Positions 35,036 to 43,732 of a stretch of DNA of 64,000 nt are shown in pieces. The DNA lies in NCBI GenBank assembly GCA_934667175.1, contig CAKULN010000002.1, positions 79,861-143,860 of the forward strand, given 5' to 3'. Source of the stretch: an uncultured Bacteroidales bacterium (lineage in GTDB: Bacteria > Bacteroidota > Bacteroidia > Bacteroidales > UBA932). The notes beneath the pieces are model-generated. The model was given only the letters and a program-made list of their open reading frames with translations, searched no databases and was not told the DNA's origin. A program made the position numbers and the translations under genes. Position 1 is the stretch's first letter, and each line of letters starts with the position of its first letter.

Positions 35036-36761
35036 TGATCTTCGAGTTTACGATGTCCAGAATCTCCTTCTCTTCTCTGATGGCCTTGGCAGCGATTCCG
35101 TCGGCCTCAGCGACCAGTTCAGCGGCCTTGGCCTTGTCGTTCAGGGAAGCCGCGTTGATCTTCACGTTGAGCTGCGCTCCGAGAACCGCGCTTCGGGCGG
35201 CCAGCGCACCGACTCCCGCGTCGGAGACGGAATTCGGATTGCCGGTCTCGGCCATCGCCCTTGTAATCTCAAAGGCCTTGAACGAAGCCTTCATCGTGCG
35301 CAGAGGCACCTGTGTGGCGTAAAGTGTGGCCTTCTCGATAGCTTCCGCGCGGGCAGCCTTCTCTTCTTCAGTGCCTTTAGGAAGTCCGAACGCGGCCATG
35401 ATCTTGTCGAACGCTGCCGTGTCCTCATCCACAAGGCCTACTAGTTCCTGCATCACAGCGTGCCCCTTCTCGGCCCAATCCGAGAACTCCTTCCAGCGGT
35501 CATCCCAGCCTCTCTTATGGGCGGAAAGATTGGCGACCATCGTGCCGAGAGCAGCTCCGAGAGCACCCATGTAAGCTGAGATCGAGCCTCCGCCAGGGGC
35601 AGGGGACTCGGACGCTGTCTCCTCAGCGAATCCCTTGAGCGTCATTCTGATGAGCCTTTCCTTGACGGCCATCTGCTCAGGGTCTTCCATAAGATATTCA
35701 ATGACTTTCTCGTGCGGGTTGAACGGCTTGAGGTCGTCGAGACTCATCGACTTGACAGCGATCTTCATGATCTCGTCCTCAGAGATTCCCAGAGAGCGTT
35801 CCTGCTTCTCAAGGTAGAACTTTCCGGCCTCCATCAGAACCCGTTTCGGAACCAGTCCGACAATCTCGGCTCCGGTGACTTTCAGCCCTCTGGCCGCTGC
35901 CGCTCTGGAGACCTCCTCGTAGGCTACGTGCAGAGGTGTCGCCTGGATGTTCGTGATGTTCATCGAAACCTGTGCGATGCCATATTCATCAATGTACCAG
36001 CCGATTGCCTTGCATCCCTTGAGTGTGCCAGGCTGCCAGCGGTCCTTGCCGTTCTCGTCCTTGAGCACCTTTCCGGTCAGGCTCCCGCCCTCGCGCATCT
36101 TGCGTCCTTTCTCGCGCACGTCGAACGCGATCGCCATCGCGCGGCGGGTCGAGGTCGTGTTCAGATTATAGTTCACAGCCACGAGGAAGTCTCTGGCTCC
36201 CACGTTGATAGCCCCGCTCTTCGCGACTGTCTCGTTATATTCCTTCGGCCCGAAGTCCGGTGCCTTGGCAGGATCCGCGATTTTCTCCGGCAGGGCTTCA
36301 TATTCCCCGGCCCTGCACACCGCAAGGTTCTTCCTCTCAGGCTTGAACGCCGCCGCCTCGTAGCAGTAGCAAGGGATTCCGAGCTCGTCGTAGATTCTCT
36401 TCGCAAGCCCGCGCGCCAGTTCGGCACACTCTTCCAACGTAATTCCGGCCACCGGCACGAGCGGCAGCACGTCGCACGCCCCCGACCGAGGATGCGCCCC
36501 GTGGTGATGTCTCATATCGATCACCTCTCCGGAGCACTTGACACCTTGGAAAGCCGCCTCCAGCACCGCCTCAGGGCTTCCCACGAAGGTCACGACGGTC
36601 CTGTTGGTTGCTTCTCCAGGATCCACGTCAAGCACCTTGACGCTCTCCTCGTTGCCATCGACGTTCACCTTAGTCGAAGCGATCGCCTTCACGATCTGGT
36701 CTATTACATTCTTGTCCCGTCCCTCGCTGAAATTGGGCACGCATTCTATAATCTTTGCCAT
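35028..36761 (-). CDS. ftcD: Bifunctional glutamate formiminotransferase / formiminotetrahydrofolate cyclodeaminase
   Basis: A 577-residue fusion enzyme and first gene of the hut operon. The formiminotransferase half (about 1-325) shows IIECVPNFSEGRD, DMRHHHGAHPRSGACDVLPL, GIPCYCYEAAAF, INVGARDFLVAVNYNLNTT and VSMNITN. The cyclodeaminase half (about 370-577) shows SPAPGGGSISAYMGALGAAL and SDAGVGALAARSAVLGAQLN. It transfers the formimino group to tetrahydrofolate and releases ammonia, so the operon ends in glutamate and methenyl-THF. No hut regulator is adjacent. Confidence 0.97.
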   Translation of the reverse strand: MAKIIECVPNFSEGRDKNVIDQIVKAIASTKVNVDGNEESVKVLDVDPGEATNRTVVTFVGSPEAVLEAAFQGVKCSGEVIDMRHHHGAHPRSGACDVLPLVPVAGITLEECAELARGLAKRIYDELGIPCYCYEAAAFKPERKNLAVCRAGEYEALPEKIADPAKAPDFGPKEYNETVAKSGAINVGARDFLVAVNYNLNTTSTRRAMAIAFDVREKGRKMREGGSLTGKVLKDENGKDRWQPGTLKGCKAIGWYIDEYGIAQVSMNITNIQATPLHVAYEEVSRAAAARGLKVTGAEIVGLVPKRVLMEAGKFYLEKQERSLGISEDEIMKIAVKSMSLDDLKPFNPHEKVIEYLMEDPEQMAVKERLIRMTLKGFAEETASESPAPGGGSISAYMGALGAALGTMVANLSAHKRGWDDRWKEFSDWAEKGHAVMQELVGLVDEDTAAFDKIMAAFGLPKGTEEEKAARAEAIEKATLYATQVPLRTMKASFKAFEITRAMAETGNPNSVSDAGVGALAARSAVLGAQLNVKINAASLNDKAKAAELVAEADGIAAKAIREEKEILDIVNSKING

Positions 36762-36798
36762 AATGGTTATGTGTTTTTAATATGTGGCTATAAATTTA

Positions 36799-36819
36799 TG
36801 AATATTTTCCCAATATTCA
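36799..36819. promoter_or_regulatory. Perfect inverted repeat upstream of ftcD
   Basis: TGAATATT (36799-36806) and AATATTCA (36812-36819) around TTCCC, 38 nt upstream of the ftcD start. It could be an operator for the hut operon, but both arms are also instances of the over-represented GAATAT hexamer. No convincing TAnnTTTG element was found here. Confidence 0.35.
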
Positions 36820-36880
36820 TTGCAAACCCGAAGGGAATCTTCCGATTCTCTTTAAAATGTCAACCATAATGCGTTTCCTA

Positions 36881-36990
36881 CGGTCACTTCGACAGGCTCA
36901 GTGACCGAGAATGCCCCAATCCCGCATTGTCACTTCGACAGGCTCAGTGACCGTAGTCGCCCGGTCGCTGAGCCTGTCGAAGCGACCAGG
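36881..36990. repeat. REP-like palindromes upstream of the hut operon
   Basis: Two units in one orientation (GGTCACTTCGACAGGCTCAG then TGACC, from 36882 and, slightly diverged, from 36928) and one in the other (36963-36987, with GGTCGCT/AGCGACC arms). They fill most of the gap between ftcD and the epimerase gene. Confidence 0.85.
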
Positions 36991-37026
36991 CGACGTTTTT
37001 GAACTCCTACCCTTGGGTTGGGACAT

Positions 37027-38193
37027 TCAAGAAAACCTTTCGATGACCTCAAGGCACATGCGGCCGTTGTGGTAGGGGCATTTCCAGAAGCCTGCGCGGT
37101 CGTCGGTTGTGTTGTGGGTGCCGTCGGAGCGGAGACTCCAGTACCATTCGCCGTCGGGACAGATGATGTGGCTGCGGATGAAAGACCATTCTGCGTCGGC
37201 GGATTCAAGCCAACGAGGGTCTCCTGTCTTCTGGTACTGGTTGACGCAGCCGACGACGGTCTCGGCCTGGACCCACCAGTGGCGGTCGGAATCCCGGTGG
37301 CCGGTCGCGGGATCATATTCATAGATCATCCCGCCGTCCGGTGTGAAACCTTCCATCGCTGCGGCGGCGACCCTCGCGCAGACTGACTTGACTTTGGCGG
37401 CCAAAGCCGCGTCCCCCAGCACTTCCGCGGCCTCGTCAAGCAGCCAGGACGCCTCGATGTCGTGCCCGTAGGAAACGGCGGTGGAGTGCGGAGTCCAATC
37501 GTCCCCGAAGAAAAGACCGAGGTGCCCGTCGGAACGCACAATCCTGTCAATGAATATGTTGACGAGGTTTTCGAGCCTTTTCCTCAGCCCGGCATCCTTC
37601 CACACCCTGTAAAGGTTGGTGTAACCTTCAAGAATATGCAGATGCGTGTTCATGGTCTTGGAGTCGTTCTGATCCTTGTCGGAGAGGCGCATGTCTTCGA
37701 GCACGCCCCATTCCCTGGTGCAGGCCTCAATGTAGCCGTCACCGGCGGGATCGTAGCTGTGATCCTCTATGCAGCGGTAGAAAGACTTGGCAAGCTCCAA
37801 AGCTTCCGTTTCCCCTGTGGCCCTGAAATATTCAGCCAGTCCATAGACCGCGAACGCTATGGCATAGAACTGCTTTTTCGTGTCTTTAGGATGGCCTTCT
37901 GAATCAAGGCTCCAGAAGAGGCCGCCATATTCCTTGTCCGTGAAACGGTCGCGGATCTCGTGGTAAGCCCTGGTGGCCGTGTCGAGATATTCCTTTTTAT
38001 GAAGTGTCCGGTACGCGGCTGCGAAGGTCCACAGGATGCGGGAGTTAAGGATCGCTCCTTTCTCCGCTCCGTCGATAATGTGGCCATCACCGTCCATCCT
38101 TCCGAGGAAGCCACCCTTAGGGTCGGTCATCCTTTGCATCCAGAAAGGAAGGATGTCTCCTTCCAGTTCTTCGAGAATTGATTTTCTGTCCAT
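37027..38193 (-). CDS. AGE-family epimerase, probably cellobiose/mannobiose 2-epimerase
   Basis: A 388-residue (alpha/alpha)6-barrel protein of the N-acylglucosamine/cellobiose 2-epimerase family. It shows GGFLGRMDGDGHIIDGAEKG, LNSRILWTFAAAYR, GGLFWSLDSEGHPKDTKKQF, MNTHLHILEGYTNLYR, YGHDIEASWLLDEAAEVLG, RHWWVQAETVVGCVNQYQ and PDGEWYWSLR. The conserved His residues in NTHLHILE and YGHDIEASW fit the epimerase active site. In known beta-mannan pathways this enzyme converts beta-1,4-mannobiose to mannosylglucose for a GH130 phosphorylase, present here at 52 kb. It lies divergent from the PUL-2 AraC gene, with a minus-7 element 5 nt upstream of its start, implying a near-leaderless mRNA. Confidence 0.88.
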   Translation of the reverse strand: MDRKSILEELEGDILPFWMQRMTDPKGGFLGRMDGDGHIIDGAEKGAILNSRILWTFAAAYRTLHKKEYLDTATRAYHEIRDRFTDKEYGGLFWSLDSEGHPKDTKKQFYAIAFAVYGLAEYFRATGETEALELAKSFYRCIEDHSYDPAGDGYIEACTREWGVLEDMRLSDKDQNDSKTMNTHLHILEGYTNLYRVWKDAGLRKRLENLVNIFIDRIVRSDGHLGLFFGDDWTPHSTAVSYGHDIEASWLLDEAAEVLGDAALAAKVKSVCARVAAAAMEGFTPDGGMIYEYDPATGHRDSDRHWWVQAETVVGCVNQYQKTGDPRWLESADAEWSFIRSHIICPDGEWYWSLRSDGTHNTTDDRAGFWKCPYHNGRMCLEVIERFS

Positions 38194-38198
38194 GATTC

Positions 38199-38206
38199 CA
38201 AAGTTA
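38199..38206 (-). promoter_or_regulatory. Minus-7 element of the epimerase gene
   Basis: TAACTTTG on the minus strand (38206-38199) fits TAnnTTTG. It ends 5 nt before the start codon, so the transcript would have almost no 5' leader. No clear minus-33 element was found, as might fit an activator-dependent promoter. Confidence 0.45.
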
Positions 38207-38248
38207 CCAAAATTCTTTGATGGTACGGTGGATTGTCGGCTTAATACG

Positions 38249-38279
38249 TTTAAGAATTGTCAAAAAAGTATTATATTTG
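38249..38279 (+). promoter_or_regulatory. Promoter of the AraC regulator gene
   Basis: TTTA (38249-38252), 19 nt, then TATATTTG (38272-38279). The predicted start falls within about 3 nt of ATG at 38287. The annotated start should therefore be 38287, because the in-frame ATG at 38257 lies inside the promoter. Confidence 0.55.
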
Positions 38280-38286
38280 CCCTGCT

Positions 38287-39162
38287 ATGTCACAAGTCTT
38301 TTCGGAAATATCAGGTCTTTCGCAGCGGGATTGCTTCTACATCGTGGAGAGGCACAAGAAGGAGTTCACCTATCCGCTGCACCGTCACAGGGAATATGAG
38401 CTGAACTTCATCCAGAACGCCCCTGGGGTGCGCCGCATCGTCGGGGACAGCGTCGAGACGATCGGGGAATATGACCTTGTCCTGATCGCATGCGAGAATC
38501 TGGAGCATGTCTGGGAGCAGGGAACGTGCAAATCTCCTGACATCAGAGAAATCACGATCCAGTTCTCTCCGGAGCTATTCAGCGGCGGAATTCTGGACCG
38601 CAACCAGTTTGCGAGCATCCGGAAGATGCTTGAGAGGGCGAGCCACGGGCTGGCGTTTCCCCTCGCTTCAATCATGAACGCATATTCACAGATCAACGCC
38701 GTGGTCAACGAAAAAGACAGCTTCGTGCAGTTCATCGATTGTCTCCGGCTGCTTTACATCCTTTCCGGATGCGAGTCCAGGGAACTTGCCAGCAGCTCGT
38801 TCGCCCACTCGCCGAGGGACACGGAGAGCCGCCGCGTGATGAAGGTCAAGGAATATATCAACCAACACTACGCCGAGGACGTCACCCTTCCCGAACTGGC
38901 TGATCTCGTGGGGATGAGCCCAAGCTCCTTCAGCCGCTTCTTCCGGCTCAGGACCGGCAAGACACTGTCTTCCTATCTGATTGACATCCGGCTTGGCAAC
39001 GCGGCGAGAGCGCTTGTCGACACCACATCCAACGTCTCCGAGATCTGCTATGCCTGCGGGTTCAACAACCTGTCCAATTTCAACAGGGTCTTCAAGGCGC
39101 GCAAGGGAGTCACGCCTCATGAGTTCCGTTCCATGTACAAGAAAAAGAAAGTCATTGTGTAG
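38287..39162 (+). CDS. AraC family transcriptional regulator of PUL-2
   Basis: A 291-residue regulator with an N-terminal cupin-type sensor (VERHKKEFTYPLHRHREYEL, GDSVETIGEYDLVLIACENL) and C-terminal double helix-turn-helix (about 195-285: VKEYINQHYAEDVTLPELAD, LVGMSPSSFSRFFRLRTGKT, VSEICYACGFNNLSNFNRVF). The sensor His residues in LHRHRE are typical of sugar-binding AraC cupins. It lies between the divergent epimerase and the PUL-2 operon, so it probably senses a manno- or cello-oligosaccharide. The start at 38287 follows from promoter position; the longer form would begin at 38257. Confidence 0.9.
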   Translation: MSQVFSEISGLSQRDCFYIVERHKKEFTYPLHRHREYELNFIQNAPGVRRIVGDSVETIGEYDLVLIACENLEHVWEQGTCKSPDIREITIQFSPELFSGGILDRNQFASIRKMLERASHGLAFPLASIMNAYSQINAVVNEKDSFVQFIDCLRLLYILSGCESRELASSSFAHSPRDTESRRVMKVKEYINQHYAEDVTLPELADLVGMSPSSFSRFFRLRTGKTLSSYLIDIRLGNAARALVDTTSNVSEICYACGFNNLSNFNRVFKARKGVTPHEFRSMYKKKKVIV

Positions 39163-39193
39163 CGGATTATTTGCATTATTTATCAAAATTGTA

Positions 39194-39225
39194 TTTGTTT
39201 TCGTTTTGACATGTGCGTAATTTTG
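39194..39225 (+). promoter_or_regulatory. Promoter of the PUL-2 operon
   Basis: TTTG (39194-39197), 20 nt, then TAATTTTG (39218-39225): an exact match to both consensus boxes and the best promoter in the window. The predicted start near 39231 leaves about 20 nt before the TTG start codon of the GH5 mannanase. Confidence 0.72.
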
Positions 39226-39249
39226 CATCGTAAACAAAATTAGTGACAC

Positions 39250-40458
39250 TTGAAACGTAATCAATTAATTCTGGCAGTTATAATCTGCTTATTCACAATG
39301 ATTTCGTGCATTGGGGGGGGCGAGAGACCCACCTTCTTTGGCATTGAGGATTCCCACATAGTCAAGGCCGGGAAGCCTGTCCGCTTCATAGGAACCAATG
39401 TCTGGTACGCGTCTGACATCGCGGTCAGCGATCCGGGGCGCCTCGCTGTCGAACTGGATTCGCTCAAGGCTCTCGGGCTGACAAACATCAGGGTCTGCGC
39501 CACCGAGGAGAATTTCGAAGGGATGGACATCCTGCTTTCCGAACTGGAGAAGCGAGGCATGGCCGCCGTGCTCTTCCTTAATAATGCGTGGGAATGGAGT
39601 CCGACCGGCTATCGTTCCTATCTCGAGGCCGCCGGAGCCGGACATCAGCCTCATCCTGCCGTAGATGGCTACTGGCCTTACATGTGCGCGATGGCTGAGT
39701 TCGCCGCGAACGAAAAGGCTGTGGAGCTTTTCCGGGAGCACGTGCGTAAGTATGTGGAAAGATATTCACAGAACCCGGCCGTCTTCGCATGGCAGATCTG
39801 CAACGAGCCGAGACCGTTCAGTACTGATTCCTTGAAGGTTGAGGCCTTTGTGAATTATATTCAAGGTACCGCCGAGCTCATCAAATCCCTGGATTCCAAC
39901 CACCTCGTCTGCACCGGCAACGAAGGCGCTATGGGATGCAACGACGGCGACTATGACCTCTGCCGCAGGTTGAACGACTGCCCTTACATCGACTACATCA
40001 CCGTCCACATCTGGCCTTTCAACTGGGGATGGATCAAGGACGGCGAGACAGCCGGGGATCCGGAACTGGTCAAAAACAGGACACTTGAGTATCTCGGACG
40101 CCATCTGGACATGGCCAGGGAGCTGGGAAAGCCGGTTGTCGTTGAGGAATTCGGCTACCCGCGTGACGGGCAGGACTGGAGAAACACCTCTGGGGTGGAA
40201 GGGCGAAACGAGTACTACACCCTCATATTCAATGAGGTAGTCAAGTCTGCCGGAGAGAATGGCCCTCTTGCCGGATGCAACTTCTGGAGTTGGAGCGGAG
40301 TCGCCAGGCAGACCCACGAGATCTGGCGGGAGGGAGATGACCTTTGCGGCGATCCTTCGCAGGAGGCCCAAGGGCTCAACGGGGTCTATCTATCGGACAG
40401 AAGCACGGTGGAACTGATAAGGGAGTACACCGGCAGGTTGGCGAAGGCAACAAAATAA
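39250..40458 (+). CDS. GH5 endo-beta-mannanase lipoprotein (GH5_7-like)
   Basis: A 402-residue lipoprotein read from a TTG start (39250). The lipobox Cys ends LFTMISC, and the only nearby ATG (39298) would remove the signal peptide, so TTG is favoured. The barrel shows RFIGTNVWYASDI, NIRVCATEE, acid/base Glu in WQICNEPRPF (about 185), YITVHIWPFNWGW and nucleophile Glu in VVVEEFGYPRDG (about 299), as in GH5_7 mannanases. An eight-G tract directly follows the lipidated Cys codon and the next (encoding GGG), a possible slippage site. First gene of the PUL-2 operon; it cuts mannan or glucomannan at the surface. Confidence 0.88.
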   Translation: MKRNQLILAVIICLFTMISCIGGGERPTFFGIEDSHIVKAGKPVRFIGTNVWYASDIAVSDPGRLAVELDSLKALGLTNIRVCATEENFEGMDILLSELEKRGMAAVLFLNNAWEWSPTGYRSYLEAAGAGHQPHPAVDGYWPYMCAMAEFAANEKAVELFREHVRKYVERYSQNPAVFAWQICNEPRPFSTDSLKVEAFVNYIQGTAELIKSLDSNHLVCTGNEGAMGCNDGDYDLCRRLNDCPYIDYITVHIWPFNWGWIKDGETAGDPELVKNRTLEYLGRHLDMARELGKPVVVEEFGYPRDGQDWRNTSGVEGRNEYYTLIFNEVVKSAGENGPLAGCNFWSWSGVARQTHEIWREGDDLCGDPSQEAQGLNGVYLSDRSTVELIREYTGRLAKATK

Positions 40459-40493
40459 TCATATATAGTAACGTTAATCTAAAATCAAATAGC

Positions 40494-43400
40494 ATGAAAA
40501 GTAAGCTATTGACATGCTTGTTGGTGCTCTTCCTCGGAAGTTCACTGACAGCCCTTGCGCAGACGAAGACCGTGACGGGTACCGTAAAGGACCAGTCCGG
40601 GCTTGGAGTCATAGGGGCCAGCATCCAGGAAAAGGGGACCAAGAATGGTGCCATCACAGACTTGGATGGAAACTACTCAATCACAGTCAAGGACAACGCT
40701 GTCCTTGTCTTCACTTCGATCGGCTATGCGGCCCAGGAAATCCCGGTCTCAGGCAAGACCAAGATCGATGTCGTGATGGCCGAGGACACGCAGTACCTTG
40801 ACGAGGTCGTCGTGGTCGGTTACGGTACGATGAAAAAGAGTGACCTGTCCGGTGCCTCGGTCTCCATGAAGGAGTCCGATCTTAAAGGCTCCGTCATCAC
40901 TAACCTCGACCAGTCTCTCCAAGGCCGCGCGGCAGGTGTTTCCGCTGTGCAGACCTCCGGAGCTCCGGGTTCATCATCATCAATCCGTGTCCGTGGACAA
41001 GCTACGGTCAATTCCGCAGCCGAACCTCTGTACGTGATTGACGGTGTGATCGTTCAGGGTGGCGGTAATTCAGGCGGAGACTTCGGTCTCGGATCCCTTG
41101 GCAACGGTAAGATCTCCACGATCTCTCCTCTTGCCACCATCAACCCTGCCGACATCGTCAGCATGGAAATCCTCAAGGACGCCTCGGCCACCGCGATCTA
41201 CGGTGCGCAGGGAGCCAACGGAGTCGTTCTCATCACGACAAAGCGTGGTAAGGCCGGTGAAGCGAAATTCACCTATGATGGAATGGTCGCTGTCAACCGC
41301 CAGACCAGCAGGATCGATATGATGAACCTTCGTGAATATGCCGAATACTACAACGATATGGTTTCCATCGGTGAACTGACAGCGAATTCCTATTACACCG
41401 ACCCATCCATTCTCGGCAAGGGAACAAACTGGCAGGATGAGATATTCCGCACAGCGATCCAGCATCAACACCAGATCAGCGCCCAAGGTGGTACAGAAAA
41501 GGTCCAGTACTACATATCAGGCTCTTACATGGATCAAGAGGGAACTTTGATCGGTTCTGACTTCAACCGTTATTCTGTACGTGCAAACATTGATGCCCAA
41601 CTGAAATCTTGGTTCAAACTCGGTCTCAATGCTACATTTGCAAACACCAATGACAACATCAAATTGGCCGATGGCACCGAGGGCGTGATTTTCTATTCCT
41701 TGTCAACCCTTCCTGACATTCCGGTCTATGACATTGACGGGAACTATTCGACAACCGTGCGTGAAGGTTACACAAGCGCCAACCCTGTGGCCCTTGCTAT
41801 GCTGGATGAGTACCTTCTCGGTCGTCAGAAACTTACAGGCAATCTTTACGCAGAGTTGACGCCAGTAAAGCATTTCGTGTTCAGGAGCGAGCTTGGTTTC
41901 GATGTCAGCGCCTCCAACGCCACGACCTACAAGCCTATGGTTGATCTCGGAGGCTGGACGCGCAAGTCCAACTCCATGAGCTGGCAGAAGAACAACAGTA
42001 AGTTCTGGCAGCTGAAGAACTATCTGACCTATTCAAATACATTCGGACGCCACAGCGTCACAGCCATGCTCGGCCAGGAATGCTGGGAGTCAAGCTGGAA
42101 CTATCTCAGCGGCACCAACACCGGCCTGCCGTCCGATGATATTCATAACATAAAACTCGCTACGGATGATGCGACTCTCAATTCCGGTTTCGGCTCATCG
42201 GCTATGGCATCGTTCTTTACTCGCGAGACCTACAACTACGATGACCGCTACCTCTTCACCTACACCTTCCGCTACGATGGATCCTCCAACTTCGGCCCGG
42301 ACAACCGTTGGGCAGGATTCCACTCATTCGCAGGAAGCTGGAGATTCTCCAACGAGAAATTCCTCCAAGGCATGAAAGAGGCGCTCAGAATGAGCAATGG
42401 TAAGATTCGTGTCGGTTGGGGACAGACCGGTAACGCCAACATCGGCGCGGGGGCCTGGGAGTCAGGTATGAGCAAATTGCCTTCCGCCCTTGGTGACAGC
42501 CAGCGTCCTTCGATCATCCCTAACACTGGTATTCACTGGGAGAAGCAGGTTCAGACCAACATCGGTCTCGACCTTGGATTTTTTGAGGGATCTGTCAACC
42601 TTACTGTTGACCTTTACAAAAAGAAGTCTTCCGACATGTTGATGTCCCTGACCCTTCCGGCCTATATGGGAACCCACGGCAACCTGTCTTCAGCTCTTGC
42701 CGCACCTAAGGGAAACTACGGTACCATCGAAAACAAGGGTCTTGAGATCACTCTCGACACCCATCCGATCAATCACAAGGACTTCGGTTGGGACAGCAAC
42801 TTCCAGATCTCTTTCAACCGCAACAAACTTGTGTCTCTTGACGGTACTGCCAACGCCCAGCTGGTAGGTTACGGCCAGTGGAGCGACATTGTCAGCGTCA
42901 CCGAGGTCGGCCAGTCGCTCTACAATTTCTATGGCTACAAAGTAGCTGGAGTATATACCTCTCTGGAAGACATCCAGAATTCTCCGAAGCCTGAGAAATA
43001 CCCTACAGACGGAGTGTTCAACAGGAACACCACGGTCTGGGTCGGAGACCTCAAGTTCGAGGACATCAACAATGATGGTGTGATCAACGAGAAGGACAAG
43101 ACCAACATCGGTTCTCCTCTTCCGAAGTTCACCTTTGGCTGGACGAACACCTTCCGTTACAAGAATGTGGATCTGAGCGTCTTCATCAACGGCTCCTACG
43201 GCAACAAGATCCTCAACTACAACATGATGGGACAAGGCTTCAATGGTCTGGTGCACATGAACAGCGCTTGGACCAACCAGCACACTTCCATCAAGGACCG
43301 CGCTCAGCTTACGGCCATAGATCCGCAGAAGACCTATGCAGGCGGCAACTGGTATGATGACATCACCAACGTGACGGTTGCAAATCCTGGCACCAAGACT

Positions 43401-43715
43401 CCGCGCCCTTCAATCTCCGATCCTAACGACAACGACCGCCTGAGCGATCGTTACATTGAGGACGGAAGCTATATCCGCCTTAAGAACATCACTCTCGGCT
43501 ACACCTTCCCTAAGGCGATGCTGAAGAAGGTGAAGATTGACAACGTGCGCGCCTACGTGAACATCCAGAACCTCTACACCTTGACCAAGTACACGGGCTA
43601 TGACCCTGAGGTCGGAGCCAGCACCCAGGATTCCACAGGTCTGACATTCGGAGTGGACAACGGACGTTATCCTTCCCCTACGACCTACTCCTTTGGACTG
43701 AACATCACATTCTAA
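40494..43715 (+). CDS. SusC/RagA family TonB-linked outer membrane transporter
   Basis: A 1073-residue transporter. I start at ATG 40494 (MKSKLLTCLLVLFLGSSLTA, a good signal peptide), not at the longer ORF start 40344, which overlaps the GH5 gene. It has the carboxypeptidase-like domain (TVTGTVKDQSGLGVIGASIQ), TonB-box-like YLDEVVVVGYGTMKKSDLSG, and plug landmarks RVRGQATVNSAAEPLYVIDG and MEILKDASATAIYGAQGANG. The barrel ends YSFGLNITF. It imports the glycans released by the GH5 and GH26 enzymes with its SusD partner, 17 nt downstream. Confidence 0.96.
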   Translation: MKSKLLTCLLVLFLGSSLTALAQTKTVTGTVKDQSGLGVIGASIQEKGTKNGAITDLDGNYSITVKDNAVLVFTSIGYAAQEIPVSGKTKIDVVMAEDTQYLDEVVVVGYGTMKKSDLSGASVSMKESDLKGSVITNLDQSLQGRAAGVSAVQTSGAPGSSSSIRVRGQATVNSAAEPLYVIDGVIVQGGGNSGGDFGLGSLGNGKISTISPLATINPADIVSMEILKDASATAIYGAQGANGVVLITTKRGKAGEAKFTYDGMVAVNRQTSRIDMMNLREYAEYYNDMVSIGELTANSYYTDPSILGKGTNWQDEIFRTAIQHQHQISAQGGTEKVQYYISGSYMDQEGTLIGSDFNRYSVRANIDAQLKSWFKLGLNATFANTNDNIKLADGTEGVIFYSLSTLPDIPVYDIDGNYSTTVREGYTSANPVALAMLDEYLLGRQKLTGNLYAELTPVKHFVFRSELGFDVSASNATTYKPMVDLGGWTRKSNSMSWQKNNSKFWQLKNYLTYSNTFGRHSVTAMLGQECWESSWNYLSGTNTGLPSDDIHNIKLATDDATLNSGFGSSAMASFFTRETYNYDDRYLFTYTFRYDGSSNFGPDNRWAGFHSFAGSWRFSNEKFLQGMKEALRMSNGKIRVGWGQTGNANIGAGAWESGMSKLPSALGDSQRPSIIPNTGIHWEKQVQTNIGLDLGFFEGSVNLTVDLYKKKSSDMLMSLTLPAYMGTHGNLSSALAAPKGNYGTIENKGLEITLDTHPINHKDFGWDSNFQISFNRNKLVSLDGTANAQLVGYGQWSDIVSVTEVGQSLYNFYGYKVAGVYTSLEDIQNSPKPEKYPTDGVFNRNTTVWVGDLKFEDINNDGVINEKDKTNIGSPLPKFTFGWTNTFRYKNVDLSVFINGSYGNKILNYNMMGQGFNGLVHMNSAWTNQHTSIKDRAQLTAIDPQKTYAGGNWYDDITNVTVANPGTKTPRPSISDPNDNDRLSDRYIEDGSYIRLKNITLGYTFPKAMLKKVKIDNVRAYVNIQNLYTLTKYTGYDPEVGASTQDSTGLTFGVDNGRYPSPTTYSFGLNITF

Positions 43716-43732
43716 TTATGGAGGAAAAGACA

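Noticed and set aside
35712..36869. 385-codon plus-strand open frame opposite ftcD
   Set aside because: Shadow of ftcD, which has unmistakable family motifs; no independent start signal or domain.
40344..40493. N-terminal extension of the PUL-2 SusC
   Set aside because: The extension overlaps the GH5 mannanase gene, has no signal-peptide character, and a clean signal peptide begins at 40494.
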